A stretch of 64,000 nucleotides of DNA from CAVQHY01 sp963712465 (lineage in GTDB: Bacteria > Actinomycetota > Thermoleophilia > Gaiellales > Gaiellaceae), in the NCBI GenBank assembly GCA_963712465.1, contig CAVQHY010000004.1, positions 806,001 to 870,000 of the forward strand, given 5' to 3'. A program made the translations under genes and the position numbers. Positions 17,854-27,477 of the stretch are shown piece after piece. The notes beneath the pieces were generated by a model that did no database searches, was not told where the DNA came from, and was given only the letters and a program-made list of their open reading frames with translations. How positions within the stretch are numbered: the stretch's first letter is position 1; each line of letters opens with the position of its first letter.

Positions 17854-18830
17854 GGGGCAGGACCGCTTCTGGCCGTCGAACAGCTGGACAAGACATTCCT
17901 GGTGCGGCGGGCGTTCGCGCGTGGTGAGCTGGAAGTGCGCGCCGTGCGGAGCGTGTCGTTCTGCCTGGAGGCCGGAGGGGCGCTCGGGATCGTCGGCGAG
18001 TCCGGCTCGGGCAAGACGACGATCGCGCGGATGCTCGTCGGGCTCGAGGCTCCCACGTCGGGTCGCATGGTGGTGGAGGGGAGGGAGCTCTCGGCGAGGC
18101 CCGCGAGGGCGGAGCGGCTCGAGCGCGGGCGCCTCATCCAGATCGTGTTCCAGGATCCCTACACGTCGCTCGACCCGCGCCAGAGCGTGCGGCGCATGCT
18201 CGACGAGGTGCAGAAGGTCCACTTCACGCGCTCGAGATCGGAGCGCGGTGACGCGCACGGGCGAGCTCCTGGACGCGGTCGGGCTCGGCGAGAAGGAGGC
18301 GCGCTCGCTTCCGCGTGAGCTCTCGGGCGGCCAGCGCCAACGAGCCGCGATCGCCCGGGCGCTCGCAGCCGAGCCGAAGATCGTCATCCTCGACGAGGCC
18401 GTCTCGGCGCTCGACGTCTCGATTCAGGCGCAGATCCTCAACCTCCTCGCCGACCTGCGCAGGGAGCTCAGGCTGACGTACATCCTGATCTCACACGATC
18501 TCGCAGTCGTGCGTCAGGTCGCCGACGAGGTGATCGTCATGTACCGGGGCAGGGTCGTCGGAAGCGGGTCCGGTCGCGACGATCCTCGCGTCGCCGCTCC
18601 ACCCGTACACCCGGCGTCTGCTCGAGTCGGTGCCCCGGCCCGGCATGGCGCTCGCGCGGCGGGCCGCCGTCATCGAGCTCGAGGACGGAGGCTGTCTGTT
18701 CCGGGCTCGTTGCCCGCACGCGTACGAACGTTGCGTCGAGGAGCCGGAGCTGATCGGAGTGGAGCAGGGCCACGAGGCACGCTGCTGGCTCGTCTACGGA
18801 GGGAGCGGGGGAAGGAGTCGCGATGACTGA
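17846..18830 (+). pseudogene. Dipeptide-type ABC transporter ATPase (DppF-like), two or three frameshifts
   Basis: This is the second ATPase of the importer. Walker A GESGSGKTT and FQDPYTSLDPR lie in one frame. LSGGQRQRAAIARAL, Walker B IVILDEAVSALD and ISHD lie in a second frame from about 18245. The C-terminal HPYTRRLLESVPRPG with CLFRARCPHAYERC lies in a third frame from about 18561. Both joints need removal of one base (near 18230-18250 and at the GG of 18560-18561). The N-terminus is unclear. GTG 17846 overlaps the DppD stop but needs one extra base near 17866 to reach VEQLDKTFLVRR; otherwise GTG 17902 starts the readable part. Confidence 0.78.
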
Positions 18831-19737
18831 TGAACGGGAAGGCAGGCTCGTCATCGACGAGGCGGGCCACGAGATCTACTACCGGCTCTTCGGGAGCGGT
18901 CCCGAGACGCTCGTCGGCCTGCACGGGGGCCCGGGGCCGATCACCGCGTACCTCGCGCGGCTCGGCGAGCTCGCGGGCGACGGCCTCCAGGTGCTGCTCT
19001 ACGACCAGCTCGGCAGCGGGAGGTCCGACCGTCCCGACGACGACTCGCTCTGGGCCGTCCCGCGCTTCGTCGAGGAGGTCGAGACGGTGCGAACCGAGCT
19101 CGGGCTCGGTCGCGTGCACCTCTACGGTCAGTCCTGGGGCGGCATGCTCGCCCTCCAGTACGTGCTCGACCACCCGGAGGGCGTCAAGAGCCTCGTTCTC
19201 TCGAACACCGCCTCGAGCGCGCAGCGAGATCTTTCGCAGCATGACGCAGCTCCGGCTCGACCTCGGCGCCGACCTCTTCACCCGCATGACCATGTACGAG
19301 GGCCGGGGCGAGATCGGAGAGCGAGGAGCACAAGGAGCTGCTGACGCAGGTGCTCGCGCACGCACCTGCGCCGCTCGACGCCGTTCGAGCTCGAGCGCTC
19401 GCTCCGCGAGTTCGAGGACGTGATGATGCCGCTGATGGACAACATCGGCCCTGCGTACTTCGCGATGTGGGGGCCGCACGAGTTCCTGCTCGCCGGGACG
19501 CTCGCCGACTGGGACGTCACCGACCGGCTCGGCGAGATCTCCGCCCCGACGCTGATCCTCTGCGGCTGGTACGACGAGGTCGACATCCCCTGCCACCGGA
19601 TCCTCGCCGACGGAATCTCCGACAACGAGTTCGTCATCTTCGGGAACTCGAGCCACTGCACGATCCTCGAGAAGGAGGGCGACGCCTACCTCGCGGTCGT
19701 GAGGGATTTCGTCCGGCGGACGGCGGCGCGCGGCTGA
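18823..19737 (+). pseudogene. S33-type alpha/beta hydrolase (proline iminopeptidase-like), three frameshifts
   Basis: The product would be about 300 aa. HGGPGP (oxyanion loop) and the nucleophile elbow YGQSWGGM are in the first frame. MTQLRLDLGADLFTRMTMY is in the second, EEHKELLTQVLA in the third, and the first frame resumes at about 19360. The resumed part has the acid CGWYDEVD and the catalytic His of GNSSHCTIL. Single extra bases near 19222, 19316 and 19359 account for everything, so the net change is exactly three bases. It overlaps the ATPase stop by eight bases and probably releases N-terminal residues from imported peptides. Confidence 0.78.
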
Positions 19738-19740
19738 GCC

Positions 19741-19965
19741 TTGGGCTTCCGGATCGACTGTCCGAACTGCGGCGAGCGCTCGTACACGGAGTTCTCGTAC
19801 GGGGGCGAGCTTCCTGACGCAGCCGACGACGACTTCGAGCGGGTCTGGCTGAGGCGCAACGTCGCCGGCTTGCAGCGCGAGCGCTGGTTCCACCAGGCGG
19901 GCTGCAGGCGCTGGCTCACGATCGAGCGGGACACCCTCACGAACGAGATCCATGGCGTCTCTTGA
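19741..19965 (+). CDS. soxD: Sarcosine oxidase delta-subunit-like protein
   Basis: A 74-aa zinc-binding subunit of the heterotetrameric sarcosine oxidase family, shorter than the usual 90-100 residues. The zinc site is visible: CPNCGER near the N-terminus and the His and Cys in WFHQAGCRRW. ERDTLTNEI is also typical. The start is TTG 19741, three bases after the hydrolase stop. It overlaps soxA by 14 bases. Confidence 0.85.
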   Translation: MGFRIDCPNCGERSYTEFSYGGELPDAADDDFERVWLRRNVAGLQRERWFHQAGCRRWLTIERDTLTNEIHGVS

Positions 19966-22437
19966 TTTCGAGGGACGCCGGGTCGCCGTTCGCGACCAGG
20001 ATACGATCGCCTCGGCTCTTTACCGGCACGGCGTCCGGGTGTTCTCTCGCTCGTTCAAGTACCACCGCCCGCGCGGTCTCTACTGCCTGACCGGCGACTG
20101 CCCGAACTGCCTCGTAACCGTGGACGGCGAGCCGGGGGTGCGCTCGTGCGTCACGCCCGCGGCGGGAGTGGAGCGCGTCGCGCGTGGGAACGGCTGGCCC
20201 TCGGCCGATCGCGACGTGCTCTCCGTGCTCTGGCACGCCCGCCGGCTTCTGCCCGTAGGCTTCTACTACAAGACGCTGCTTCGGCCGGCATCGGCCTGGG
20301 AGCGGGCTGAGCCGTACGTCCGCCGGCTTGCCGGGCATCGGATCCGTGTCGCTCGATCTGCCGCGCGTGCACCGCGAGGCCTGCCACCACCACCCAGCCG
20401 TACTGGTCGTGGGCGCGGGCGTCGCGGGCCTCGCCGCGGCGCTCGCGGCCGCAGAGGACGGGCGAAGCGTCGTCCTCGCCGACGAGGGCGAAGTCGGGGA
20501 GAAGGTCGCGCCGGGGCCGACCCGGCAGCGGATCGACAGGCTGCTCGAACGCGCACGCGCCCACGAGGCGGTCACGATCCTCGAGCGCGCCGCGGCCATC
20601 GGCGTCTACGAGGGCCCGCTCGTGCCGCTCGACGGCGTGGACTTCCTTCATGTGGTCCATCCGGAACGGATCATCGTTGCGACCGGCGCCGTCGAGCGGC
20701 ACCCGGTCTTCCCGGGCGGCGACCGTCCCGGCGTCTGGCTCTCGCGCGGGGCGGCCCGGCTCGTCGGCGTCCACGGGCTTCCGCTCGGCAGGCGCGTGGT
20801 GTACGTCGGAGACGCGGGGGAGACGCTGGACGCGCTTCGGGCCGGCGGGGGCAGACCCGGCAGTCGCGCCTGACCTCGCCGCGCGGACACGCTGCGACGC
20901 GCTCGTCCTCGCGCTCGGCCTCTCGCCGCGCGACGGCCTCCTGCGCCAGGGTGGAGGTCTGCCCGTGACCGGAGTCGGGGACGTCGTCGTGCCGGGCTGC
21001 TCGCTCGACGAGGCGGAGGAGTCGGGTCGTGCCGCGGCCCGCGGCAAGCCGGTCGCGGCGAGGCCGACCTCGCCCGCGAAGCCAACGTCGGGCTTCGTCT
21101 GCCTGTGCGAGGACGTCACCACGCGCGACCTCGAGGACGCCTGGGACGAGGGATTCCGTTCGACCGAGCTCTTGAAGCGGTATACGACCGCCACGATGGG
21201 GCCGTGTCAGGGCGCGCTCTGCGACGAGCATCTCCGGGCGTTCGTCCGCGAGCGGGTCGGCGACGGCGCAGTGAGCGCGCCGACGACGGCTCGCCCTCCG
21301 GCTCGGCCGATCCGTCTGGAGGATGCCGCCGCCGGACACGCCCCACTCGAGCTGCACACCGCGCTGCACGTGCGACACATCGAGCTCGGCGCGCGCCTGG
21401 AGTGGGCCGGGGCGTGGAAGCGCCCGCAGACGTACGGGGACGACCTTGCCGAGTACCGAGCGGTGCGGGAGGCCGTGAGCGTCATGGACGTGGGCACGCT
21501 CGGCAAGCTCCTCGTCACCGGGCCCGACGCCACGGCGTTCCTCGAGCGACTCTACCCCTGTCGCGTCGCCACGCTCGTGCCCGGCGAGATCCGCTACGCG
21601 CTCCTCCTGAACGAGGCCGGCTATGTGATCGACGACGGCGTGATCTGCGCACTCGACGACGGCTACTACCTGACGTTCACCACGGGGGGAGCCGACCAGG
21701 CGGAGGCATGGCTTCGCGACTGGGCGGACACCTGGCGGGCGGATGTCTGCATCGTCGGCCAAACGCACTCCCTCTCGGCCGTCAATGTCACCGGCCCGCA
21801 GGCACGCGAGCTGCTGTGCCGCCTCTCCGACGCATCGCTTGCGAACGAGGCCTGGCCGTACCTCCAGCATCGAGAGATCGAGGTCGCGGGCGTCCGCTGC
21901 CGGGCGCTCCGGCTCGGCTTCACCGGGGAGCTCGCATACGAGTTGCATCACGATCGTGCGGGAGCGCTACGGCTCTGGGATGCTCTCCTGGCCGGAGGCG
22001 CCCTTCCGCACGGGCTCGACGCTCTGCGGTTGCTCCGCCTCGAGAAGGGTCACGTGCTCGTCGGTCAGGACACCGACTTCGACTCGACGCCGGCCAAGCT
22101 CGGCATGGCCTGGGTGACCTCGGGCGGCAAGGCCGACTTCGTCGGCAAGGTGGCGCTCGAGCGCGTTGCGGAGCGTCCGCTCGAGACGAGACTTGCAGCG
22201 GTTCGCTTCGAGGGCGACGACGCGCCGCCGGAGGGTTCTTCTCTCACGGCACAGGGCGGCCACGCGGGATATCTGACGTCGTCTCGGTTCTCGCCGGTAC
22301 TCGGCTGCGGCGTCGCCCTCGGCTGGCTGCGCCGCGTCGACGGCGAGTTTCCCGAGCGGGTCGTCGCGGGCCGACATCGGGGTGTCGTCGTCGAGCCTCC
22401 CTTCTACGATCCGGCCGGGGCGAGAGTCCGTGCTTGA
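19952..22437 (+). pseudogene. soxA: Sarcosine oxidase alpha-subunit-like protein, two frameshifts
   Basis: Corrected length is about 827 aa. Domains in order: an N-terminal ferredoxin-like region (YHRPRGLYCLTGDCPNCLVT); an NAD/FAD Rossmann domain (VLVVGAGVAGLAAALAAAEDG); a BFD-like [2Fe-2S] segment (CLCEDVT, then GPCQGALC); and a C-terminal GcvT-like folate domain (about 440 residues) with the AWPYLQHREIEVAGVRCRAL region. Sarcosine-type oxidases demethylate N-methyl amino acids and pass the methylene group to tetrahydrofolate on the GcvT domain. The frame shifts once in GGG at 20333-20335 and once in the G5 run at about 20847-20851, each cured by dropping one G. Confidence 0.82.
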
Positions 22438-22849
22438 GCTCGTCCGCACGCACACCGAGGTCGTGCGCTGCTTCGCGCGGCCGGAGGCGCTCGACCAGCT
22501 CCCCGCAATAGCCGGCCGCTCCTCGTTTCGCATCGCACCTGACGAGGTCATGCTCGTCGGCTCCGGCGAGGCGGTCGACCACCCGGGCGTGCTCGTCGTT
22601 CACGAGCCGGGTGGCTGGACCGCGCTGACCCTCGCCGGCCCCGACCGGCTCGAGGCGTTTGCGCGCGTGAGCGCCATGCGCCCCGATCCGGGCTTTCTGC
22701 AAGGGATGGTCGGCGGGGCTCCGGCCAAGGCGATCGTCCGAGACGGCGTCATCCATGTCCTCGTCCCGGCCTCCTATGGCGACCACGTGGAAGCGCGCAT
22801 CCGAGCGGCGTGCGCGGACCTTCTCGCCACTGCGCGGGTAGAGACGTGA
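22430..22849 (+). CDS. Sarcosine oxidase gamma-subunit-like protein
   Basis: A 139-aa protein placed where soxG is found, overlapping soxA by eight bases and soxB by four. Similarity is weak by eye. The length, lack of signal peptide and middle segment TALTLAGPDRLEAFARVSA fit the short, poorly conserved gamma subunits. A folate-domain-derived structural role in the heterotetramer is inferred from position more than motif. GTG 22430 was chosen for the overlap. Confidence 0.6.
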   Translation: MLELVRTHTEVVRCFARPEALDQLPAIAGRSSFRIAPDEVMLVGSGEAVDHPGVLVVHEPGGWTALTLAGPDRLEAFARVSAMRPDPGFLQGMVGGAPAKAIVRDGVIHVLVPASYGDHVEARIRAACADLLATARVET

Positions 22850-24054
22850 GCGGTCTTCTCCACCGCCGCGTGCTCTTGCAGGAGAACGAGCTGCGGTCCC
22901 GCTACGACGTCGTTGTGATCGGCGGCGGCGGGCACGGGCTTGCGATCGCCTACAACCTTGCGAGCCGCCACGGGATCACGAACGTCGCCGTGCTCGAGCG
23001 CTCGTACATCGGCTCGGGCGGCTCCGGGCGGAACACGACGGTGCTGCGTGCGAACTACAAGACCCCCGAGACGATCCCGTTCTTCAAGGCGAGCTTCGAC
23101 CTCTATCGGACGCTTTCCCAGGAGCTCGACCTCAACCTGCTCTTCTCGCCGCGCGGCCTGCTCTGGCTCGCGCACACGGAGAATGCGCTGCGGATCCAGC
23201 GCGAGCGAGCGCTTCTCAACCAGGCGTTCGGCGTCGACACCGTGTTCCTCGGCCCCGACGAGGTCGGGGAGGTCTGTCCAGTGCTCGATCTCGCGGGAGG
23301 CGGGCACCATCCCGTCCTGGGCGCAGCCTGGCATCCTCCCGGCGCGATCATCCGCCACGACGCGGTCGTCTGGGGCTACGCGGCCGCGGCGCAGCGGCTC
23401 GGCGTGCACGTCCATCAGGGCACCGAGGTCACCGGGATCGACGTCGAGGCCGGGCGTTGCACAGGCGTGCGGACGTCCCGTGGCTCGATCAGCGCAGGCG
23501 CGATCGTGTGCGCGGTCGGCGGCTACGTCAGCCTTGTCGCCGCGATGGCGGGAATCCGTCTGCCGATCGTCACGCATCCGCTACAAGCGTTCGTCACCGA
23601 GCCGGTGAAGCCGGTGCTCGACCGCATCGTCGCGTCGCAGGACCTCCTCGTCTACGTCTCCCAGAGCGCGCGCGGCGAGCTCGTCGCCGGCGCGGAGATC
23701 GAGCGATATGCCAGTTACTCCACCCGCTCCACGTTCGCGTTTCTCTCGGAGGCCTCGGCCCGCTGCATCGATCTCTTCCCTTTCATGGCGAAGCTCAAGA
23801 TCCTCCGTCAGTGGACAGGCGTCTGCGACATGACGCCTGACTACTCGCCGCTCATGGGCCGCACGGAGATCGACGGCTTCTACCTGAACGCAGGCTGGGG
23901 CACTTGGGGCTTCAAGGCGACGCCGATCGCCGGCGTGACGATGGCCGAGCTCGTCGCGAGTGGGCGCGTTCCGGCGCTCGTCGCACCGTTCGCCCTCGAC
24001 CGCTTCCGCCACGACCGGGCCGTCTCGGAGCGAGCGTCGGCCGGAACGCATTAG
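22846..24054 (+). CDS. soxB: Sarcosine oxidase beta-subunit-like FAD-dependent oxidase
   Basis: A 402-aa flavoprotein that carries the amine-oxidising site. The N-terminal FAD motif is VVVIGGGGHGLAIAYNLA, followed by GSGRNTTVLRANY, which is strongly SoxB-like. RHDAVVWGYAAAAQRLGVHV lies mid-protein, and the C-terminal LNAGWGTWGFKATPIAG closes the flavin site. The order here is D-A-G-B instead of the common B-D-A-G. The substrate could be sarcosine, dimethylglycine or another N-alkyl amino acid. GTG 22846 overlaps the preceding stop. Confidence 0.88.
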   Translation: MSGLLHRRVLLQENELRSRYDVVVIGGGGHGLAIAYNLASRHGITNVAVLERSYIGSGGSGRNTTVLRANYKTPETIPFFKASFDLYRTLSQELDLNLLFSPRGLLWLAHTENALRIQRERALLNQAFGVDTVFLGPDEVGEVCPVLDLAGGGHHPVLGAAWHPPGAIIRHDAVVWGYAAAAQRLGVHVHQGTEVTGIDVEAGRCTGVRTSRGSISAGAIVCAVGGYVSLVAAMAGIRLPIVTHPLQAFVTEPVKPVLDRIVASQDLLVYVSQSARGELVAGAEIERYASYSTRSTFAFLSEASARCIDLFPFMAKLKILRQWTGVCDMTPDYSPLMGRTEIDGFYLNAGWGTWGFKATPIAGVTMAELVASGRVPALVAPFALDRFRHDRAVSERASAGTH

Positions 24055-24063
24055 TGGGTGGGC

Positions 24064-25392
24064 TCACAACTCCGACCGCCGGCCGCACCAGGCGACGACG
24101 ACGCGCGCGTACAGCCGGGCGGCGAGGATCAGCTCGTCGATTCCCACCCACTCGTCGGGGGCGTGCGCGCGCGCCAGGTCGCCCGGGCCGAACGCGGGGC
24201 TCGGGGTATCGGCGAAGAGCGTCAGCAGCGCGCCGTCGTACGTCGTGTCGATGCCCTCCGGCCCGACGTCGACGCCGAGCTCGCGGCCGACCTCCCGCAC
24301 CGTCTCGATGATCGGCGCTCGCGGATCGATCTCGGAGGGCGGATAGTCCGTGTACCAGCTCCAGGTCGGCGCGTGCTCGGCGAGCCAGTCGTCGGCCGCC
24401 GCCGCCTCGGCCACCGCCCGCTCGATCTCCGCGCGCGGGATCGAGCCGTAGCCCTGCTCGTCGGCGTTGCCGGGCAGGTAGGTCGTGTTGAGGTCGACCT
24501 CGCATCGCTCGGGAACGTTCGAGATGAACGTGCCGCCGCGAATCCCGGTCGGATGGACGCCGGGCGTGCCGAGCAGTGGATGTTGCTTGTCCTCACGTCC
24601 CGCCCATTCCAGGCTGAGCCGGTCGAGCGCCGCAAGAACCCAGGCTGACTTCGCGATTGCGTTCACGCCGCCGCCTTCGCGCCACGGTGGCTGGTTCAGC
24701 TCCGCGTGGGCGGACCGGCCGGGTACCGTCAGCGTGCCGTGGAGAAGCCCGCGGGTCGCGACCCAGAGGTCGAAGCCGGTTGGCTCGGGAACCAGGCCGG
24801 CGTGGCCGCGGTAGCCGCGCGCGATCGCGGCGACCGTCCCCATCGCGCATGTCTCCTCGTCGGTGACCGCCTCGAAGACGACGTCGCCGGCGAGCTCGAC
24901 TCCGCACGCCACGAGCGCCTCGAGAGCGAAGAGCGCGGCGCCGACGCCGCCCTTCATGTCGCAGGCGCCGCGTCCGTAGATCCGGCCGTCACGAACCTCG
25001 GCCGCAAACGGCGGGCTCGTCCAGCCCTCCCCGGGAGCGACGACGTCGACGTGACCGTTGACGACGAGCGACCGGCCTCCGCCTGACCCGCGCAGGGTGC
25101 CGACCGTGATCGGCCGGCTTCGCCAGTGGTGCCACGGAGGCATCATCGGGTGGCCGGTCAGCTCCCCGGGGTCGGGCTCCCACTGGTCGACCCCGGCCCC
25201 GAGCGCACGGAGACGCTGGCCGACCAGCGCCTGCAGCTCGGCCTCCTGGTTCTCCGTGTGCCGTGACCCGGGCGACAGGTCGACGGAGGTCGTGTCGAGC
25301 CGAACCAGGGAGCGTACGAGCTCGACGAGATCGTCCGCGTGAGAGACCACGAACTCGTCGACGGCGCTCCCGAGTGCGCTGTCGCCGCCCAC
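24064..25392 (-). CDS. M20-family peptidase/deacylase (ArgE/DapE-like)
   Basis: A 442-aa zinc amidohydrolase. NGHVDVVAPGEGW and GRGACDMKGG supply the first ligands and the bridging Asp. TDEETCAMG carries the catalytic Glu pair, and the C-terminal AFGPGDLARAHAPDEW gives the last His. The dimerisation domain lies between, near GRSAHAEL. ArgE/DapE relatives remove acyl groups from amino acids. GTG 25392 begins four bases after the Gfo/Idh stop, making this the last gene of the ROK-controlled minus-strand operon. It ends nine bases from convergent soxB. Confidence 0.87.
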   Translation of the reverse strand: MGGDSALGSAVDEFVVSHADDLVELVRSLVRLDTTSVDLSPGSRHTENQEAELQALVGQRLRALGAGVDQWEPDPGELTGHPMMPPWHHWRSRPITVGTLRGSGGGRSLVVNGHVDVVAPGEGWTSPPFAAEVRDGRIYGRGACDMKGGVGAALFALEALVACGVELAGDVVFEAVTDEETCAMGTVAAIARGYRGHAGLVPEPTGFDLWVATRGLLHGTLTVPGRSAHAELNQPPWREGGGVNAIAKSAWVLAALDRLSLEWAGREDKQHPLLGTPGVHPTGIRGGTFISNVPERCEVDLNTTYLPGNADEQGYGSIPRAEIERAVAEAAAADDWLAEHAPTWSWYTDYPPSEIDPRAPIIETVREVGRELGVDVGPEGIDTTYDGALLTLFADTPSPAFGPGDLARAHAPDEWVGIDELILAARLYARVVVAWCGRRSEL

Positions 25393-25396
25393 GGCG

Positions 25397-26575
25397 TCAA
25401 CTGCCCTCGACGTCGACGACGGAGTGCCGGGCATGGGACTCGAGCGCGGCGGTGAAGAGCTTGTGTGTTGCGGTCGCCTCCTCGGGTGTGGCGCAGTAGA
25501 AGTCCTGCCGCATGCCGTCTCGGCCGTGAGCGAGCTCGTCGAGGTACGCGGCCCACATCTGCAGGATCGCGTCGGAGAAACCGGACTCGAAGATCGCGCC
25601 CGTGATGTGCGGGTAGGCGGACTCGGACCCGAGGTCGAGCGTTCGCCAGGCCTGCGCCTCGCCGGAGCGGTACTCCATCCAGCGGAGCGTCTTCGGGAGC
25701 TTGGACGTGTAGGCGATCGAGCCTTCGGTGCCGTCGATCTCGGTCGTCCAGGTGTTCGTCTCGCCCGGCGCGATCCGCTTTGTCTCGATGCGAAGCGGGA
25801 AGGGTCGGCCCTCGTCCTCGGCCTCGCAGAGGAGGACGGCGTTGTCCCACGTGTCGCACGAGGCGGTACCCCCTCGCCCGTCCGGGCGCTCCGTGACCAC
25901 GTCGGACAGGATCGCCCGCACGTTCCTGGGCGCCCACCCCGCCCGGAGCGGCAGGTGGAGGGCATGCATGCCGAGGTCGCCCATGCAGCCGTACTCGCCG
26001 TTCAGCGCCGCGACGCGCTTCCAGTTGATCGGCTTCGCCGGATCGAGGTCGCTCGAGTGGAGAAAGAGCGAGCGCACCTCGAGCAATCGCCCGAATCGCC
26101 GCTCGGCGATCCAGCGCCACACCCGCTGGCCGCCCGGATAGAAGGGAAGCTCGGACGAGCAGCAGACGAGCAGGGACGGATGCGCGGCGATCTCCCGCCC
26201 GATCGCCTCGTTTGCAGCGAGGTCGATCCCGAACGGCTTCTCGCCGAGGAGGTGCTTGCCCGCGCGGAGGACGTCCACGTAGAGCTGCTCGTGGAGATGG
26301 TGTGGCACGGCGCAGTAGACCGCCTCGATCGACTCGTCGTCGAGGATCTCCCGATGGTTGTCGGTGAGGCGCGGGAGCGGCTCGAGCCGCTCGTACCAGG
26401 CGAGGACGTCGGGGTTGGTGTCGCAGACGGCCACCAGCGCGGGCCGGACGCCGAGTGGAGCCAGGTGCACCCAGCGCGCCGCCGCGCTCGCGAACTCCCG
26501 GCCCATCAGCCCGCCGCCGATCAGGCCGAAGCGGACGACGCGGTCATCAGCCGGGCGCGTGATCCGGCTAGCCAC
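25397..26575 (-). CDS. Gfo/Idh/MocA-family oxidoreductase
   Basis: A 392-aa NAD(P)-dependent sugar oxidoreductase with Rossmann motif FGLIGGGLMGREFASA, AVPHHLHEQL and the conserved Lys of LLGEKPFGID. The C-terminal alpha/beta domain includes GCMGDLGMHALHL, with the His used in catalysis. Members oxidise or epimerise cyclic polyols and amino sugars. It overlaps the aldolase upstream by eight bases, so coupling is likely. Its substrate probably belongs to the amino-sugar-like route of this operon. Confidence 0.88.
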   Translation of the reverse strand: MASRITRPADDRVVRFGLIGGGLMGREFASAAARWVHLAPLGVRPALVAVCDTNPDVLAWYERLEPLPRLTDNHREILDDESIEAVYCAVPHHLHEQLYVDVLRAGKHLLGEKPFGIDLAANEAIGREIAAHPSLLVCCSSELPFYPGGQRVWRWIAERRFGRLLEVRSLFLHSSDLDPAKPINWKRVAALNGEYGCMGDLGMHALHLPLRAGWAPRNVRAILSDVVTERPDGRGGTASCDTWDNAVLLCEAEDEGRPFPLRIETKRIAPGETNTWTTEIDGTEGSIAYTSKLPKTLRWMEYRSGEAQAWRTLDLGSESAYPHITGAIFESGFSDAILQMWAAYLDELAHGRDGMRQDFYCATPEEATATHKLFTAALESHARHSVVDVEGS

Positions 26576-27437
26576 GCAGGAGCTCGAGTGCCTCGTCTGC
26601 TGACACCCCGTCGTGGACGATCGCCATGAGCGCCCTCGTCATCGCCGCGGGGCGCTCGTGTTGGATTACGTTTCGTCCGTAGACGATGCCGGCGGCGCCG
26701 CGTTCGATCAGCTGCTCGGTACGGCGCAGGATGTCGTCGTCCGTTGCCCTCCCACCCCCGCGGACGAGCACCGGTACGCGCCCGGCCGTCTCGACGACGC
26801 GCGGGTACTCATCCAGATCGTCGGTGGGGTCCGCCTTGATCACGTCGGCGCCGAGCTCCACGGCCTGGCGGACGAGCGCGACGATCGTGTTCGCATCCCC
26901 GTTCACCCCGTAGCCCGAGTCACCGGGCCTCATCGCAAGCGGCTCGACCATGAGCGGCATGCCGACCTGGCCGCATGCGGCCCGTAGCGACGAGACGTTG
27001 GTGACGCATTGGCGGTGGAGCTCGGTCTGCCCCGGCAGAAGCAGCAGGTTGACGCAGACACACGCCGCGTCCAGTGCGACCGCTCTGACGACAGCATCCT
27101 CGACGACCTCGCTGAAGAGGTTGCGCCGCTCGAGCGCTTCGCTGCCGTAGACGTTCGCGACGTCTGTGCGAAGCACGAGCGCCGGCTTTCGGCCCGGCAG
27201 CTCCTGGAGGAGGGGCGCTTGTCCAGGCGAGAGCTGGATCGCGTCCGGAGCCGCCTCGACGAGTGTCGCGACGGCGTGCTGGAGATCCTCGATCCCGGAG
27301 AGAAAGACGTGCTCGCCGAAGAAGCCGTGGTCGACCGCGACGTCGAAGCACCGCCCGTCCGCAGCGAACAGCCGGTTGAGCCGCGCGATCACGTCGCGCC
27401 GCCCGACCGGGGCGGCGACCTTGTCACACAGTCGCAC
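26568..27437 (-). CDS. Class I DhnA-type fructose-bisphosphate aldolase family protein
   Basis: A 289-aa (beta/alpha)8 aldolase of the DhnA/DeoC-like group. DVAVDHGFFGEHVF opens the barrel, GADVIKADPTDD carries the likely Schiff-base Lys, and VPVLVRGGGRATDDDI with GAAGIVYGRNVIQH forms the phosphate site. Such enzymes cleave ketose phosphates. GTG 27437 lies inside a perfect palindrome, while GTG 27392 (274 aa) begins where family homology starts and may be the true start. Downstream of a PfkB kinase, it could split the phosphorylated product of that enzyme. Confidence 0.82.
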   Translation of the reverse strand: MRLCDKVAAPVGRRDVIARLNRLFAADGRCFDVAVDHGFFGEHVFLSGIEDLQHAVATLVEAAPDAIQLSPGQAPLLQELPGRKPALVLRTDVANVYGSEALERRNLFSEVVEDAVVRAVALDAACVCVNLLLLPGQTELHRQCVTNVSSLRAACGQVGMPLMVEPLAMRPGDSGYGVNGDANTIVALVRQAVELGADVIKADPTDDLDEYPRVVETAGRVPVLVRGGGRATDDDILRRTEQLIERGAAGIVYGRNVIQHERPAAMTRALMAIVHDGVSADEALELLRG

Positions 27438-27458
27438 AAGGGGTCAGACCCCTTGTGC
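27434..27458. repeat. Perfect palindrome with core GGGGTCAGACCCC
   Basis: Ten-base arms 27434-27443 and 27449-27458 flank the loop TCAGA. It lies in the 40-base gap between the kinase and aldolase genes and covers the first GTG of the aldolase. It resembles the short GGGGTC(A/T)GACCCC palindromes scattered in many bacterial genomes; no mobile gene is adjacent. Confidence 0.7.
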
Positions 27459-27477
27459 TTGGCCGTTACGAGCGTGA

